Of a stretch of 64,000 nt of DNA, positions 23,238 through 33,204 are shown in pieces. The position numbers and the translations under genes are program-made. The notes beneath the pieces were generated by a model, which was not told the origin of the DNA, searched no databases, and worked only from the letters and a program-made list of their open reading frames with translations. Origin of the DNA: Kiritimatiellia bacterium (GTDB lineage Bacteria; Verrucomicrobiota; Kiritimatiellia; RFP12; UBA1067); NCBI GenBank assembly GCA_017405115.1, contig JAFRBA010000067.1, forward strand, positions 62,001-126,000, in the 5' to 3' direction. The first letter of the stretch is position 1. Every line of letters starts with the position of its first letter.

Positions 23238-25277
23238 TTATCGGCGTCCATTTTCGAGCTTCAGGAATCGGTCGAGGAACCGAAAGCCCGCTTCAGAGGC
23301 GCTGGGCGGCGGACGGTGGCCCGAAGCGTGGTTGACGAGCTTGAGCCAGTCGGGATGCGCGGAGTAGCCGGCAGCGGAGCGCATGATGCGCCCGCTTTCC
23401 TCGTTGTCGTACTTTCCTGCGATCAGGCAGAACGGCTTCCCTCCCGAAAGCGAAAGAAGGTCGGCGTTCGTCCGTCCGCGGCCGCGCATGTCGGCAAGGC
23501 GCTCCCCCCAGTACCAAATGTCGCCCCAGTTGGTCTGCTCCCAGCCGATGCCGAAATCGCTCGCGACAATCACCTTGATCCGCGGATCAAGGCACCCTGC
23601 GTAGAACGCCATCTTCCCGCCAAGGGAATGCCCGATGATTCCGATGCGCGAAGAGTCGACGCGTTCATGCGAGGAGAGCAGGTCCACGAGGAGCCGCGTG
23701 TCGAAGACGAGCTTTCCGACGCCGGTCCAACCAGGCCAGTCGCGCACTAGCGAACGTCCCGCGTGTTCCCACTTCTCCCAGTTGTTCGTCGGCGCGTCCT
23801 GACGGGCATACGTGAGGTTGTATGCGTCGGCCGACGCCGTTACGTAGCCGCGGCGCGCAAGGTCGGCCATGTAGGCTATCGCGGCGTAGGACGTCAGGTT
23901 CGTGCCTGCCCTCACAAGGCCAGGGGCCTCGGGCGTTCCGTCCACGGGGTTGAAGCCTAGCATGGCCTCGGGAAAGTAGAACGGGACGACCACGGCCGGA
24001 AGCCTCATCGCTGCATTCGTCGGCATGGCGACCATGACCCGCTGCGTCGTGCCCGGGCCGTTCGCCTGCTCGTAGCATTCCACACGGATTCCGTCGCGCG
24101 CGTACGTAGCGGTCTTGCATACGCGGCGAGGAAACGAAGAGTACTCGGGCGGAGGGTCGAGAAGGCGATGCCATGTCGCCGCGTCCGCCGAAAGACGCAC
24201 CCCGAGCTCGGAGGCCGTGAGCACGGAGATGCCCTCCGCCACAAGCCAGTCGAGGAGCATCCCCGTCTCGTCTAGCCAAGCCTTCCACGACATGCCTCTC
24301 GGCTGATGCATGTGGCTGATGAAGGAGATGGGCTCCCCCCTGCTGACAGCAGCCTTGATGTCGCGTCGTATGCTTTCGCGCGTCACGGAAGGATTGTCGA
24401 AATAGGAGCGATAACGGTTGTGGTACGACGCGAGGAGCGGATCAGCCGTAGCTCCGTATGGCACAAAGGCGTCGCCCAACAGATAGCCGAACTCGTCAAC
24501 ATAGACACTCTTGAACTCTCCGTCGGAGAGCAATGGTTCCCATCCGCCGGGCTGCGCCCAGGCGGTCGGGTCTGGCAGTCCGAGCCGCCGAAACGCTGAA
24601 CGAACACGGCGCGCCTGGAAGCGCAGCACGTCGCGCGGAAACCTGAAAGCCCTGCAACTCACGCAGACGAACTCCTCGTCGGCGACGTCTGGGAGAACCG
24701 CCTTGTCGGTAGTCCAAAACGTCCGCAGCACCACGTGTCCGTCCGGCGCGTCGAAAAAGCCAAACGCCCGACCGAGACTAGGCGAATACACCTTGTCCGG
24801 ACGGTGGAGCCTCTTCGCGACCGACGAGGACACGACGAGGACACCGTTCGTGACTTTGCCGCGGAAACGCCAGTTTAGCGGATGGCCGAAGTCGATATCG
24901 TACCTAAGGTTCAGGCGGAACTTCGACGGGGCAGCCTCGGCAACGGATGAATCGCCCTTCAAGGCGTCGAACTCGTCCTTGTTGCGGCAGACATAGGACA
25001 GTATCGCGTGGCTGTGCGTATGGTCGACGATCTCGTGTCCGCCACGCGCTGCATCCCTCAGAAACTCGACTTGGCCGCGACTGTTCAGGTAGGCGGGGTT
25101 CACGGCGAACGTGGCCTTCAGGCCCCTCACGTTGAAGGTCTCGGCGACATCGCGCCACTGTCCGACCGGGTGCGCGTCGTCGAATCGGAATGTGACGCCG
25201 GCGCATGACGCGGCGGCGAAGACGTCGTACACCACAAGCGCGGCACAAATCGAAACGACCAAGGACACGGCTGGCAT
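23238..25277 (-). CDS. Fused polysaccharide deacetylase-like and alpha/beta-hydrolase (esterase) protein
   Basis: The product has 679 residues with a signal peptide. Residues ~25-345 form a NodB-type deacetylase domain with FRFDDAHPVGQW (Asp pair) and HEIVDHTHSHAI (metal-binding H-x-x-x-H). Residues ~390-675 form an alpha/beta-hydrolase with nucleophile elbow GIIGHSLGGKMAFYAG and a final HASGHRPP that may hold the catalytic His. This resembles acetyl-xylan or glucuronoyl esterases. It probably removes acyl groups from pectin or hemicellulose so that GH28 and GH127 can act. It is last in the operon; a TTG at 25283 inside the upstream stop is an alternative start. Confidence 0.8.
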   Translation of the reverse strand: MPAVSLVVSICAALVVYDVFAAASCAGVTFRFDDAHPVGQWRDVAETFNVRGLKATFAVNPAYLNSRGQVEFLRDAARGGHEIVDHTHSHAILSYVCRNKDEFDALKGDSSVAEAAPSKFRLNLRYDIDFGHPLNWRFRGKVTNGVLVVSSSVAKRLHRPDKVYSPSLGRAFGFFDAPDGHVVLRTFWTTDKAVLPDVADEEFVCVSCRAFRFPRDVLRFQARRVRSAFRRLGLPDPTAWAQPGGWEPLLSDGEFKSVYVDEFGYLLGDAFVPYGATADPLLASYHNRYRSYFDNPSVTRESIRRDIKAAVSRGEPISFISHMHQPRGMSWKAWLDETGMLLDWLVAEGISVLTASELGVRLSADAATWHRLLDPPPEYSSFPRRVCKTATYARDGIRVECYEQANGPGTTQRVMVAMPTNAAMRLPAVVVPFYFPEAMLGFNPVDGTPEAPGLVRAGTNLTSYAAIAYMADLARRGYVTASADAYNLTYARQDAPTNNWEKWEHAGRSLVRDWPGWTGVGKLVFDTRLLVDLLSSHERVDSSRIGIIGHSLGGKMAFYAGCLDPRIKVIVASDFGIGWEQTNWGDIWYWGERLADMRGRGRTNADLLSLSGGKPFCLIAGKYDNEESGRIMRSAAGYSAHPDWLKLVNHASGHRPPPSASEAGFRFLDRFLKLENGRR

Positions 25278-25279
25278 GC

Positions 25280-26578
25280 TCAATACAGAATCTTCCCTTC
25301 TTCGTCGATGGCCGCAGAAAGCGCCTCGGCATCCGCAGCCGACATCTTCACTGCGGAAAAGCTTCCGCCGCGGAACTCAACTTCTGGCGCGTTAACAATC
25401 TGCACCCCCGGCGTCACGTCGACATTCGAGAACAATATGCCGCCGAACGGGCGCACCGACTTCGCGTAGATGAACGATTCCCCTCGCGAGCAGCCAGACA
25501 CGTTCTCGAACCGAAGGCCAGACACGGCCCTATCGCCCGCCCTCATGTGATGTATCTTGAGGAAGGTCTTAGCTTCATGTACACGCACATTCGACACGAC
25601 TATGTCGCGTATTTCTGCACCTGGTTCGTCGTGGGTGTATCCTGACACGAAGTTCAATGCCGTCGAGGCGTTCTCTATGACGAGTCCTGAGAGTGTCGCG
25701 TCGTGAATCGAGCCATGCCCGCATCCTACCCTTACCGCGCTACAAGTGGACTTCAGCACGCAGTTTGCCACAGTGACAAACGCACAGTCGTCGCGGCTGT
25801 TGGCAGGGTTGGGCTTGAACTCGCCGGCCCTCAGCGTTAGGCAGTCGTCAGACGTGTCTATCACGCAGTCGCTTACGACGACGTGCCTGGAACGGTTTAT
25901 CCCAAGGCCGTCGCCGTTGAACGCAAGCGGGTCGGTACTTGTGTGTATGTAGCAGCCGCGCACCCATGCGCGCTCGCAGTCGAGCAACGTGCAGCTGTAG
26001 CACGGCGAGTCGGCAAGTTCCAGGTCGAGTATGCGCACATCCCTGGCGTCAACGAGCAGCACCATGTTGAACGGACGCCATGGTATGTCCGTCACCCATG
26101 GGTGCCCCGGCTTCGACTCCCATCGTTTGCCCGTATCGGGATCTATCAGGAACGCAGCGGAATTGCCTGCGATCTTCCCGGGGCCGCGCAATGTGACGTT
26201 GCGGCAGCCTATTCCAAGGACTAGATGGCTCGACGAAACAGTTCGTCCGGATATGTTCTGCGGGAACAACCCCTCGCCAAGGTAGTCCGCCCGGTCGGGG
26301 CTTCCCAGAAGCGTCGCGCCAACCGACAGATGGAAGTCGACGTTGTCCCTTAGAAGCAGCGTGCCGGTGACATATGTGCCGGACGGCAGCTCCACCGTTC
26401 CGCCGCCCGCCGCGCTTGCCGCATCAATTGCCCGCTGCAGGGCCTGCGTGTCTTTCGTCTTCCCGTCGCCTTTCGCGCCATATGCACGGACATCATACGA
26501 TTCTACCACGGAAGCAGCCATCGTCAAAGAGCACAAAATGGCGACGGACATGGCAATAATCGTCGCGCACATCTTCAT
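25280..26578 (-). CDS. GH28 polygalacturonase-family enzyme, secreted
   Basis: The product has 432 residues with a signal peptide (~1-21). It is a right-handed beta-helix. GH28 signatures: AFNGDGLGINRS (the N-x-D catalytic Asp), DTSDDCLTLRAG (the D-D pair), VGCGHGSIHD (the G-H-G motif) and FLKIHHM at the RIK position. N-terminal VRAYGAKGDGKTKDTQALQ is typical of exo-acting pectinases. It hydrolyses alpha-1,4-galacturonosyl or related linkages in pectin. ATGA overlap with the GH127 gene. Confidence 0.92.
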   Translation of the reverse strand: MKMCATIIAMSVAILCSLTMAASVVESYDVRAYGAKGDGKTKDTQALQRAIDAASAAGGGTVELPSGTYVTGTLLLRDNVDFHLSVGATLLGSPDRADYLGEGLFPQNISGRTVSSSHLVLGIGCRNVTLRGPGKIAGNSAAFLIDPDTGKRWESKPGHPWVTDIPWRPFNMVLLVDARDVRILDLELADSPCYSCTLLDCERAWVRGCYIHTSTDPLAFNGDGLGINRSRHVVVSDCVIDTSDDCLTLRAGEFKPNPANSRDDCAFVTVANCVLKSTCSAVRVGCGHGSIHDATLSGLVIENASTALNFVSGYTHDEPGAEIRDIVVSNVRVHEAKTFLKIHHMRAGDRAVSGLRFENVSGCSRGESFIYAKSVRPFGGILFSNVDVTPGVQIVNAPEVEFRGGSFSAVKMSAADAEALSAAIDEEGKILY

Positions 26579-28470
26579 TCGTCGCTTCCGTACTCAACCT
26601 GGAACCAGGTGCGATACGCATTCTGAGGCCTCCACTCCGATCCCGCCGACGCATAGTCGCAGAATCGCACAGTCGAGGGCGTCCGAGCATCGGGGTTCTC
26701 CTGGTGAGATCCCATCCTGATGCTTGCCGTGAAGACCATCCAGAACTCTTTGCCGGGAACTCTCGCAGGAGTCATCTCGGGGAGGGGCATGGGGCCTTCG
26801 GACGGCTTTCGCCATGGCAGCACCTCGTCGATCGGCCCGTCTGCAAAGCGCGTGTCGCGGGCGAGCAGCACCGGGCCTCGCGTGAAGGCCACGTAGTGCT
26901 CAAGCCTATGCATCCTGACAGGCAAATCAATGTCAAGTTCGACCACGTCGCCCGCCATCCATCTGCGCGTCAACTTAAGGTACGAACCTGCTGCGGCGGG
27001 AATGCCGACGGGGGCGCCGTTCACTTTCGCATCCGCCCTGGCGCACCATGACGGAATGCGCAGCGCGAGAGTGAATTCGGTCGGCTCGGCTGTCATGTTG
27101 GTGATGCGTACGCCGCCCGTCTGCGGATACGAGGTGTACACGCCGAGGGCGACTTCGCGGCCCGTCGACGGAAGCCTGACCTTCGCGTTGCCAGACGCGT
27201 AGAGATTGAGGAATGCCGTCGATCCAGACGCCTGGAGGAAGGCCGTGAGGAAGCTGAGAAAGCCGCGCGGGCCGTTCGCCGTGCAGCAGTCGGTGTGCAT
27301 GTAGCAGTGATGGTGTCCGCTCCAGCGGCTGCCGCTGAGCGGAGTGTAGGCCGCGAACTCGCCCCCGTCCGCGCGCATAGCAGCAAGATAGGCGTTGTAG
27401 AACGTCTTCTCGAGTTCGTCGGCCCATCGGGGTTCACCCGTAACGGACAGGAGCTTCTCGAGCAAACGCATCCAAGTCGTCGTGACACATGTCTCCTGCA
27501 GATGCCGGTACGGCAAATGCTGCTTGTCGGCGCCATGGAACCACAGCTCGCCGGAGGCCGCGCCCCCGGCCAGATTGATCTCCGTACGGACAATCTCCTC
27601 CGCCGTGGCCACCGCCGCGTCGACAAGTTCGCGTCGGCCCGTCACCTCGGCATATTCGACCAAGCCCTGATAGCAGCTCATCATCTCGTACGCCTTGCGG
27701 CGATCGACCTTCTTGCCATCGCCGTCCGTTCTGTCGGCAGGCGGCACGTGACGCAGGGCAAGGTCAAGCAGGCGTGGACCGTCCAGGTCCTCCGTCATGC
27801 CCTTCACCAGATACGACGCGAAGTCGAGATACCGTTTGTCGGAAGTGCGTCTGTACAGCCAGACCACGGGTTCAAGCACGGATGAACTTGGCATGCCTGC
27901 CCAGTTGCCCGTGCGCCGCAGCGGAACGCCGCGCCTGCCTTCGGGCCCAAGCTCGGCGATCAGGTAGTCGCACAGGCGACGGCATGCAGCCAAGGCCGCG
28001 TCGCGCCTGTCGCCCGATGCGACGTCGCAGTAGTGGAGCAACCCCATCATCGTGTACTTCATGCCCCAGACGTCCCATCCGCCGCCGCAACGCATGTCCG
28101 CCGGATAGTTTCCGATGTAGCCGCAGGGCTCCTGGGCGGCCAGCACCGCGTCTACGCCGCGTTCTATCCGCTGCCGGAGCGACTGGTCTGCCGTGTAGAC
28201 CGCATATGGCGCGGCTGAGTGCATCCACTTGCCCCAGAACTCCGACTGCCACTTCCACGTGCGTTCAGAGCACGACGCGAACGGCGTGGTTATGTAGTCC
28301 ACGTCAGTTGCCGCGACATGGTGGAGAATCATGCTGTCGAGGCGGTCGCCGACGGGGCCCCTGAGCCGCACGGCGTCGTATTGCGGAACTACGTTGGCGG
28401 CGGACGCCGCCATTGCGCCGACGCACACCGTGGCGACTGCGGCCAGCAAACCATTGAGCATCTTTGTCAT
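26575..28470 (-). CDS. GH127-family beta-L-arabinofuranosidase, secreted
   Basis: The product has 631 residues with a signal peptide (~1-24). The (alpha/alpha)6 barrel (~60-430) is followed by beta-sandwich domains. The GH127 cysteine nucleophile region is MHTDCCTANGPRGFLSF (~410), and HLQETCVTTTW (~325) supplies the catalytic Glu and third zinc-ligand Cys. It releases beta-L-arabinofuranose from side chains of pectin or glycoproteins. It lies 18 nt after the beta-helix gene. Confidence 0.92.
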   Translation of the reverse strand: MTKMLNGLLAAVATVCVGAMAASAANVVPQYDAVRLRGPVGDRLDSMILHHVAATDVDYITTPFASCSERTWKWQSEFWGKWMHSAAPYAVYTADQSLRQRIERGVDAVLAAQEPCGYIGNYPADMRCGGGWDVWGMKYTMMGLLHYCDVASGDRRDAALAACRRLCDYLIAELGPEGRRGVPLRRTGNWAGMPSSSVLEPVVWLYRRTSDKRYLDFASYLVKGMTEDLDGPRLLDLALRHVPPADRTDGDGKKVDRRKAYEMMSCYQGLVEYAEVTGRRELVDAAVATAEEIVRTEINLAGGAASGELWFHGADKQHLPYRHLQETCVTTTWMRLLEKLLSVTGEPRWADELEKTFYNAYLAAMRADGGEFAAYTPLSGSRWSGHHHCYMHTDCCTANGPRGFLSFLTAFLQASGSTAFLNLYASGNAKVRLPSTGREVALGVYTSYPQTGGVRITNMTAEPTEFTLALRIPSWCARADAKVNGAPVGIPAAAGSYLKLTRRWMAGDVVELDIDLPVRMHRLEHYVAFTRGPVLLARDTRFADGPIDEVLPWRKPSEGPMPLPEMTPARVPGKEFWMVFTASIRMGSHQENPDARTPSTVRFCDYASAGSEWRPQNAYRTWFQVEYGSDE

Positions 28471-28488
28471 ACAGGCTACCGTGAGACT

Positions 28489-30669
28489 TTAACGAACAAT
28501 TAACACTATCCCGTTTTCGCTCGGCACGCGCAGGACGATCTTTGTGCCGTCGACGACCCGAACCCAGCTTCCAGGGCAGGCAATCTTGGCGGCCGCGTCG
28601 AAGGCGTCGACTACCGACTGCGAGGCGTCGATCGCGGTTCCGGCCTCGAAGAGCGTCATCTTGCCCCCCCCGTTCTTCGACAACTCGCCGAGTCCGGCGA
28701 AAGAAACCTCTGGCACGGCCTGGAAAGAGATCGAAGCCGCCGCAGCGAAAGGCGCGCGCAGATATGCGTTGCTTGACACGCCGAACGAGAACTCTACTCC
28801 GGCGCCGAAGGACATCGACCCGGACTGTACAAGCACCTGCGAATTCGTACCGGATATCTCAAAGCGCACCGCGTTCTCCGACACGCCGGCGCCCGGGCAG
28901 GTCATCGCCAGGGCCGACGAAAGGCTCCCGTCTTCAAGGCGAACGACGTTGCCGGCGCCCGTGAAGGACAGCGAGCGCGCAGAGACGGTCGAGCCCCCTG
29001 AGACGTCGAGCGTCGTCTCGCCGCCTTCGCCGGATCCGCAGAGCGAGAGGATGCCGTTGCTGTCTGCCGTATGGGTCACCTGGACGGACGATTCGCCCGA
29101 CACGTGAACGTAGGTGCCGGTACATCCCGAGGCGGCGCCGATGTTGAAGCCATACTTGCCGACGGTGAGAGTCGCGCCCGAGGCGACTTCAACCCCGTTG
29201 GACACCCCGCGGCCGCCGATGTCGAGCCGCAGCCCGCATGACGCGGTGGCGTTCGACTCCACCCTGAAAAGGTTGTAGTCGGCGTTGTCGTCGTAGCTCA
29301 CGGTCGAAGCGGCGGCCACGTACATGTAGTTTGCGATCGTTGCTACGGTGCCCGCCCCCGACACGACCATACGGTTGGAGCAGTAGGAGTAGTCGTATTC
29401 GCCTCCGGAAACAGCCGTGCCGTCCTGCAGGCGGTCATAGGTCTTTAGGCCGGAGCGAGGGCTTGTCCGCCCGCTTATGTACTGGTTTGAGACCTTGTAG
29501 CTGGCCCCGCCGTCGACCAGAAGCTGGTTTCCGTTCGAGTCGCCGCGGAGATAGCCCGAGGCTATGTTGCCGATGCTTCCGTCTCCGTCTCCGCCCGCGC
29601 CGACCGTCGCGCCGTCCGTGATGTGCAGCACGTTGCCGTCTCCGAATTCGCCTACCGTGACGGAGGCGACGCCGCCTGACGCCGTCCAGTCGAGCTTGGT
29701 GCCGGCCCCCGAGATCGTCATTGTGTTGCCGCAGGACAGATGACCGACGTTCAGCTGCGATTTCGAACCTTCGCCCGCCAGGTATATGTGAGAGCCGCCT
29801 TTGACCTCGAAGACGTTGTTGGAGGCATAGACGCCGTTGATGCCAAGCCCGAAGTAGTAATTCCCCTTCAGCCTGGCGCTGACCGCCGCGTTGGAGACAA
29901 GGCAGTATCCGCCAAAGCCATACGAACCCACCTCAAGCGCCGCGTTCGTCACCGTTGCACCGTCAACGATGCGGAGTTCGCCCGAATGCTTGCTCGCGGT
30001 CTGCCCGACGTATAACGGGTACTCCCCGGCGTCGATCTTGGTGGCCGCGCCGGCTATGGTCACCCGCGCCTGGTCCGTCTCCGTGCCAGTTATCTCGAGA
30101 TACACCTTGCCCGTCACGCCGTTGGTCATGTAGAGGTGCGTTTTGTTGTACACCGAAAACAGGGTCAGCGACGGAAAACTTGTTCCGGAAAATGCAACGG
30201 GGCCGGTTCCGTAGAGTGTCGGGTGCTTGTCGCTGTAACGGTCCGAGGTGTCAATCGTGCCGCCGCGAAACAGTATGTTGTTGGACTTTCCGTTGTATGT
30301 CCTCATCAACAACGCCTGGCCGTCGCCAGTATAGCCGTAGAGCTTGACGACCCTGCCGGAAAGGTCGAAATCAAGCGTCGATCCCGTGCAGTTGAACAGG
30401 AGGCCGTTCAGGAAGAGGTCCCGCCCCATGGTGAACGACAGATTTTCACTGGACTTCTCGAAGCGCGCGAACGGCCCATTGTGGGGAGTCACGGTCGTGT
30501 CCAGCTCCGGGACGCTGTCGCCTTCCCAGTTTGCGCCGACGGCAAGATCCCGGGGGTCGTCGGCGTCGGCTCCGCTCCAGTTCACGTACGTCACGGCGGC
30601 CGAGGCGCATAGGGACGCAGCAGCGGCCGAGGCACACAAGACGGTTCTAATCGGGTTGATGCTCTGCAT
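28489..30669 (-). CDS. Secreted beta-helix repeat protein (autotransporter-associated-strand type)
   Basis: The product has 726 residues with a signal peptide (~1-27). The mature part begins with an NWSGADADDPRDL/NWEGDSVP motif and continues as many short beta-strand repeats rich in G, S, T, N and V (for example NTMTISGAGTKLDW, NVLHITDGATVGAGG, NRMVVSGAGTVATI), typical of a passenger-type beta-helix. No C-terminal autotransporter barrel or PEP-CTERM signal is present; the chain ends GIVLIVR. It could bind the polysaccharide or display the operon's enzymes. Start at 30669 after AAAGGAG. Confidence 0.72.
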   Translation of the reverse strand: MQSINPIRTVLCASAAAASLCASAAVTYVNWSGADADDPRDLAVGANWEGDSVPELDTTVTPHNGPFARFEKSSENLSFTMGRDLFLNGLLFNCTGSTLDFDLSGRVVKLYGYTGDGQALLMRTYNGKSNNILFRGGTIDTSDRYSDKHPTLYGTGPVAFSGTSFPSLTLFSVYNKTHLYMTNGVTGKVYLEITGTETDQARVTIAGAATKIDAGEYPLYVGQTASKHSGELRIVDGATVTNAALEVGSYGFGGYCLVSNAAVSARLKGNYYFGLGINGVYASNNVFEVKGGSHIYLAGEGSKSQLNVGHLSCGNTMTISGAGTKLDWTASGGVASVTVGEFGDGNVLHITDGATVGAGGDGDGSIGNIASGYLRGDSNGNQLLVDGGASYKVSNQYISGRTSPRSGLKTYDRLQDGTAVSGGEYDYSYCSNRMVVSGAGTVATIANYMYVAAASTVSYDDNADYNLFRVESNATASCGLRLDIGGRGVSNGVEVASGATLTVGKYGFNIGAASGCTGTYVHVSGESSVQVTHTADSNGILSLCGSGEGGETTLDVSGGSTVSARSLSFTGAGNVVRLEDGSLSSALAMTCPGAGVSENAVRFEISGTNSQVLVQSGSMSFGAGVEFSFGVSSNAYLRAPFAAAASISFQAVPEVSFAGLGELSKNGGGKMTLFEAGTAIDASQSVVDAFDAAAKIACPGSWVRVVDGTKIVLRVPSENGIVLIVR

Positions 30670-30699
30670 GGTGTAGTCTCCTTTCGTCAATAGTCACTG

Positions 30700-33102
30700 T
30701 CAAAGGCGCGACCTGCGCACGAGGTAGATGCGATCAAAGCGGAGCTGCCCCTCCGCGAACCGGAGCGATACGTAGTAGTCGAACACCCGGTCGTCGTAGG
30801 ACGGGTCGAAGTAGCGCCCCAGGTCCCGTACGTCTAGCGCCGTGCCCCACTTGCCCCCGATGACGAACATCGGTCGCTTCGGCAGGCGCCCCGTCCCGGC
30901 CTTGACGATCGCGTAGCCGTCGGACGGGATGGCGGCGGCCGGAACGGAGTTGTTCGCCGCCGCAAGCACCCACTCCTTTGTCTGCGCGTCGTAGAGAGAG
31001 AACCCGACCGTGCCGGCCGAGGCGTCCTTGTCCGTCCACGGCGCGGCCCCGGCCACCCCGGCTGCGGCGAGCGGGTCTGGCACCGGCTTCAAGGCGTTCT
31101 TCCAAATCCTCGTCACGTCGACGGGCAGGTACATGGACACCCGCTTCGGGTCTTCGCCCGCAAGCTCGGGCGGCAGCGCATCCGACTTTAGTGAGGCGTA
31201 GAACCTGAAGCCGTCGAGCACCCTGCGGGCCGAGTTGTGCACGGCGCTTGTCATCTGCGCCGCCTCCGCGGCGTCGCACGCGGCGTAGGCGCGCCTCAGC
31301 ACCTCCGCGGAGTCGAGGCTGAAACCCGGGACCTCGGCGCGGATGCGCGAGGCGAACACTATGGTCCAGCAGTCGGGCCCTAGGCGCGCGACCCTAACGT
31401 TGCGCAGGTGCCTCGGGGAGTCCGCCACCTGCCTCTCCATGGCGTCAAACATCCCCTGCCAGCGCACGATGTCCCCGGCCCTGAGGTGCGCCATCTGGTC
31501 ATACGAGTCGCCAGACCCCCACTCCTGGTTCACCGACTTAGCCAGGTGCGCCTCTGTCGCCTCCTCAAGCTCCTTCAAGTATGCGAACATGGCCTCTGCG
31601 GCAGCGCCGTACTTGTGCGCGAATATTTCGCGGACCTCCCGGTCGGCGTCCAGGTACGGGTCGCGCGCCAGCCTGAAGAACATGTACTTAGACACGTCTG
31701 CGAACTCGACGCCGCCGCCCGGTCCATCGACGCCGATGCCGCGCACCCCGCATGCGCAGACCTCCTGCAGCTCCTTCTGCATCCGGCGGTACGTCTGCGC
31801 CGGCGTCGGTGCGGAATAATACCAGTAGGTCATCGGGGTCTTGAGCAGTTTCCGCCACTGCGCAATGTTTGCGATGCGGTTGAAGCTCCTGCCGTCGGCA
31901 CATCGTATGTCAGGCATCCTGGACGGCGGACGCTCGACGTTGAGGCACGCCATGTCGCATATGAAGTTGTCGGGGAAGGTCACCCCCTCCGGCGCGAGCT
32001 CCGACTGCTCGTCGCGCTTGTAGGCGAGCGAGAGTACGCGCACGCCAGGCATGTCCCTGATCGACTCGCACAGCTCAAGTACGTAGTCCCACTGTGGCCC
32101 GGCGTTCGTGCGGTGCTTCGCGGCCAGCCGCCGGCATCCGTCGCAGTAGCAGTATATGTCGTTGCCCATGTCGTTCTGCCCCACGCAGTATATCCCGGGC
32201 CCGTTGAGCCGCGCAATCTCCCGGAAACGCTCCGTGAACAGCTTTCGCAGGCCGGGGTTCGAGAAGCACACCTGCATGTTTGCGACCCGCCTGCCGCTCG
32301 AGTTGAGCGAGAAGTACTCTGGGTGCTCCTTGAACATCCCCTTGAGGAACGGACGCCTGAACCAGCCCGTGCCCGCCTTCGCGTCGAATGGCGGAACGAA
32401 GTTGAACGAGCCGTGCTGGGCGCCCATGGCGCGAAAGTTCCTGGGGCGGTAGTCGACGACGTTCTTTCCGTAGCGGGTGAAGCATTCGTCGTTCCGATTG
32501 CGCAACATAAACCGCGCGCTGAAGCCCTCGTCAGATTTCGGGTAGATGAAATCCGTCCGGTAGAAGTCGAACTTCGGCACCGTCGAAACGTCTTCGCCGG
32601 CCCAGCGAAGCGTCGTTGCCCGGTTCACGATCTCCGCACCGGGGTACATGCCATACATCTTGTACCCGAAGCACTTCTCGGCAAAGTCGTACACCGCGTA
32701 CAGGGTGCCGAGGTCGCCGCCGCCGACAAGGAAGAAGTCTTCGCCGCGAGCACCGACAAGCGTCTCCTCGTCGCGAAGTCGGTCAAGGCGCTCCGCGCCG
32801 AACGCCGCATCGGCCTCAGGCCCGCGGCCAACGTAGATTGCCTGCGCCCCCCCGTCCGAGAGGCGCGCACCCGTCCCCTTTTCGAAAAGCTCGACAAGCT
32901 CGTCTGCAGCCAGCCGGTCAAGCCGGTTAGTGCCGACGACCATGCGGTAGGACGTGCGCCCCCCGTCGGCAAGCAGGATGCCTGCCATGTCCTCACAATG
33001 GCCACACTGGCAACCGAAGACGGTCGCCGACAGCGCCATGACGGCGGAAACTACCTTAGCAGACGCCGATTCGACGTCCCTTGAGCATCTCGAGCATTTC
33101 AT
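30700..33102 (-). CDS. DUF4838 glycosidase-like protein, first gene of the pectin operon
   Basis: The product has 800 residues. An N-terminal region (~40-165) resembles the GH67/GH20 N-terminal domain, followed by a DUF4838 barrel (~175-520: FKEHPEYFSLNSSGRRVANM, GQNDMGNDIYCYCDGC) and a C-terminal beta domain. DUF4838 proteins are common beside plant-polysaccharide enzymes, and their activity is largely uncharacterised. The signal is preceded by a cysteine-rich segment (MKCSRCSRDVES), so a start further inside is possible. The ATG at 33102 lies 8 nt after TATAAT and has no ribosome site. It is a paralogue of the gene at 41269. Confidence 0.85.
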   Translation of the reverse strand: MKCSRCSRDVESASAKVVSAVMALSATVFGCQCGHCEDMAGILLADGGRTSYRMVVGTNRLDRLAADELVELFEKGTGARLSDGGAQAIYVGRGPEADAAFGAERLDRLRDEETLVGARGEDFFLVGGGDLGTLYAVYDFAEKCFGYKMYGMYPGAEIVNRATTLRWAGEDVSTVPKFDFYRTDFIYPKSDEGFSARFMLRNRNDECFTRYGKNVVDYRPRNFRAMGAQHGSFNFVPPFDAKAGTGWFRRPFLKGMFKEHPEYFSLNSSGRRVANMQVCFSNPGLRKLFTERFREIARLNGPGIYCVGQNDMGNDIYCYCDGCRRLAAKHRTNAGPQWDYVLELCESIRDMPGVRVLSLAYKRDEQSELAPEGVTFPDNFICDMACLNVERPPSRMPDIRCADGRSFNRIANIAQWRKLLKTPMTYWYYSAPTPAQTYRRMQKELQEVCACGVRGIGVDGPGGGVEFADVSKYMFFRLARDPYLDADREVREIFAHKYGAAAEAMFAYLKELEEATEAHLAKSVNQEWGSGDSYDQMAHLRAGDIVRWQGMFDAMERQVADSPRHLRNVRVARLGPDCWTIVFASRIRAEVPGFSLDSAEVLRRAYAACDAAEAAQMTSAVHNSARRVLDGFRFYASLKSDALPPELAGEDPKRVSMYLPVDVTRIWKNALKPVPDPLAAAGVAGAAPWTDKDASAGTVGFSLYDAQTKEWVLAAANNSVPAAAIPSDGYAIVKAGTGRLPKRPMFVIGGKWGTALDVRDLGRYFDPSYDDRVFDYYVSLRFAEGQLRFDRIYLVRRSRL

Positions 33103-33110
33103 ACGCGATA

Positions 33111-33116
33111 ATTATA
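33111..33116 (-). promoter_or_regulatory. -10 promoter TATAAT for the pectin/arabinan operon
   Basis: It lies 8 nt before the ATG at 33102; upstream context is GGTATATAAT. It shares a 102-nt region with the second kinase promoter. Confidence 0.65.
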
Positions 33117-33186
33117 TACCATCTGAACCAGCCATGTCCACCCTAAGAAATTGGGGTCAACACCTGCGGACTGCCAGCATCCGTTT

Positions 33187-33195
33187 TGCTATAAT
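33187..33195 (+). promoter_or_regulatory. Extended -10 promoter TGCTATAAT for the second kinase/regulator pair
   Basis: The hexamer lies 9 nt before the ATG at 33205, predicting a leader of about 3 nt. Confidence 0.7.
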
Positions 33196-33204
33196 ACAAC
33201 CAAG

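Noticed and set aside
28489..30669. PEP-CTERM or classical autotransporter protein
   Set aside because: No PEP motif with hydrophobic helix and Arg cluster, and no C-terminal beta-barrel domain ending in an aromatic residue.
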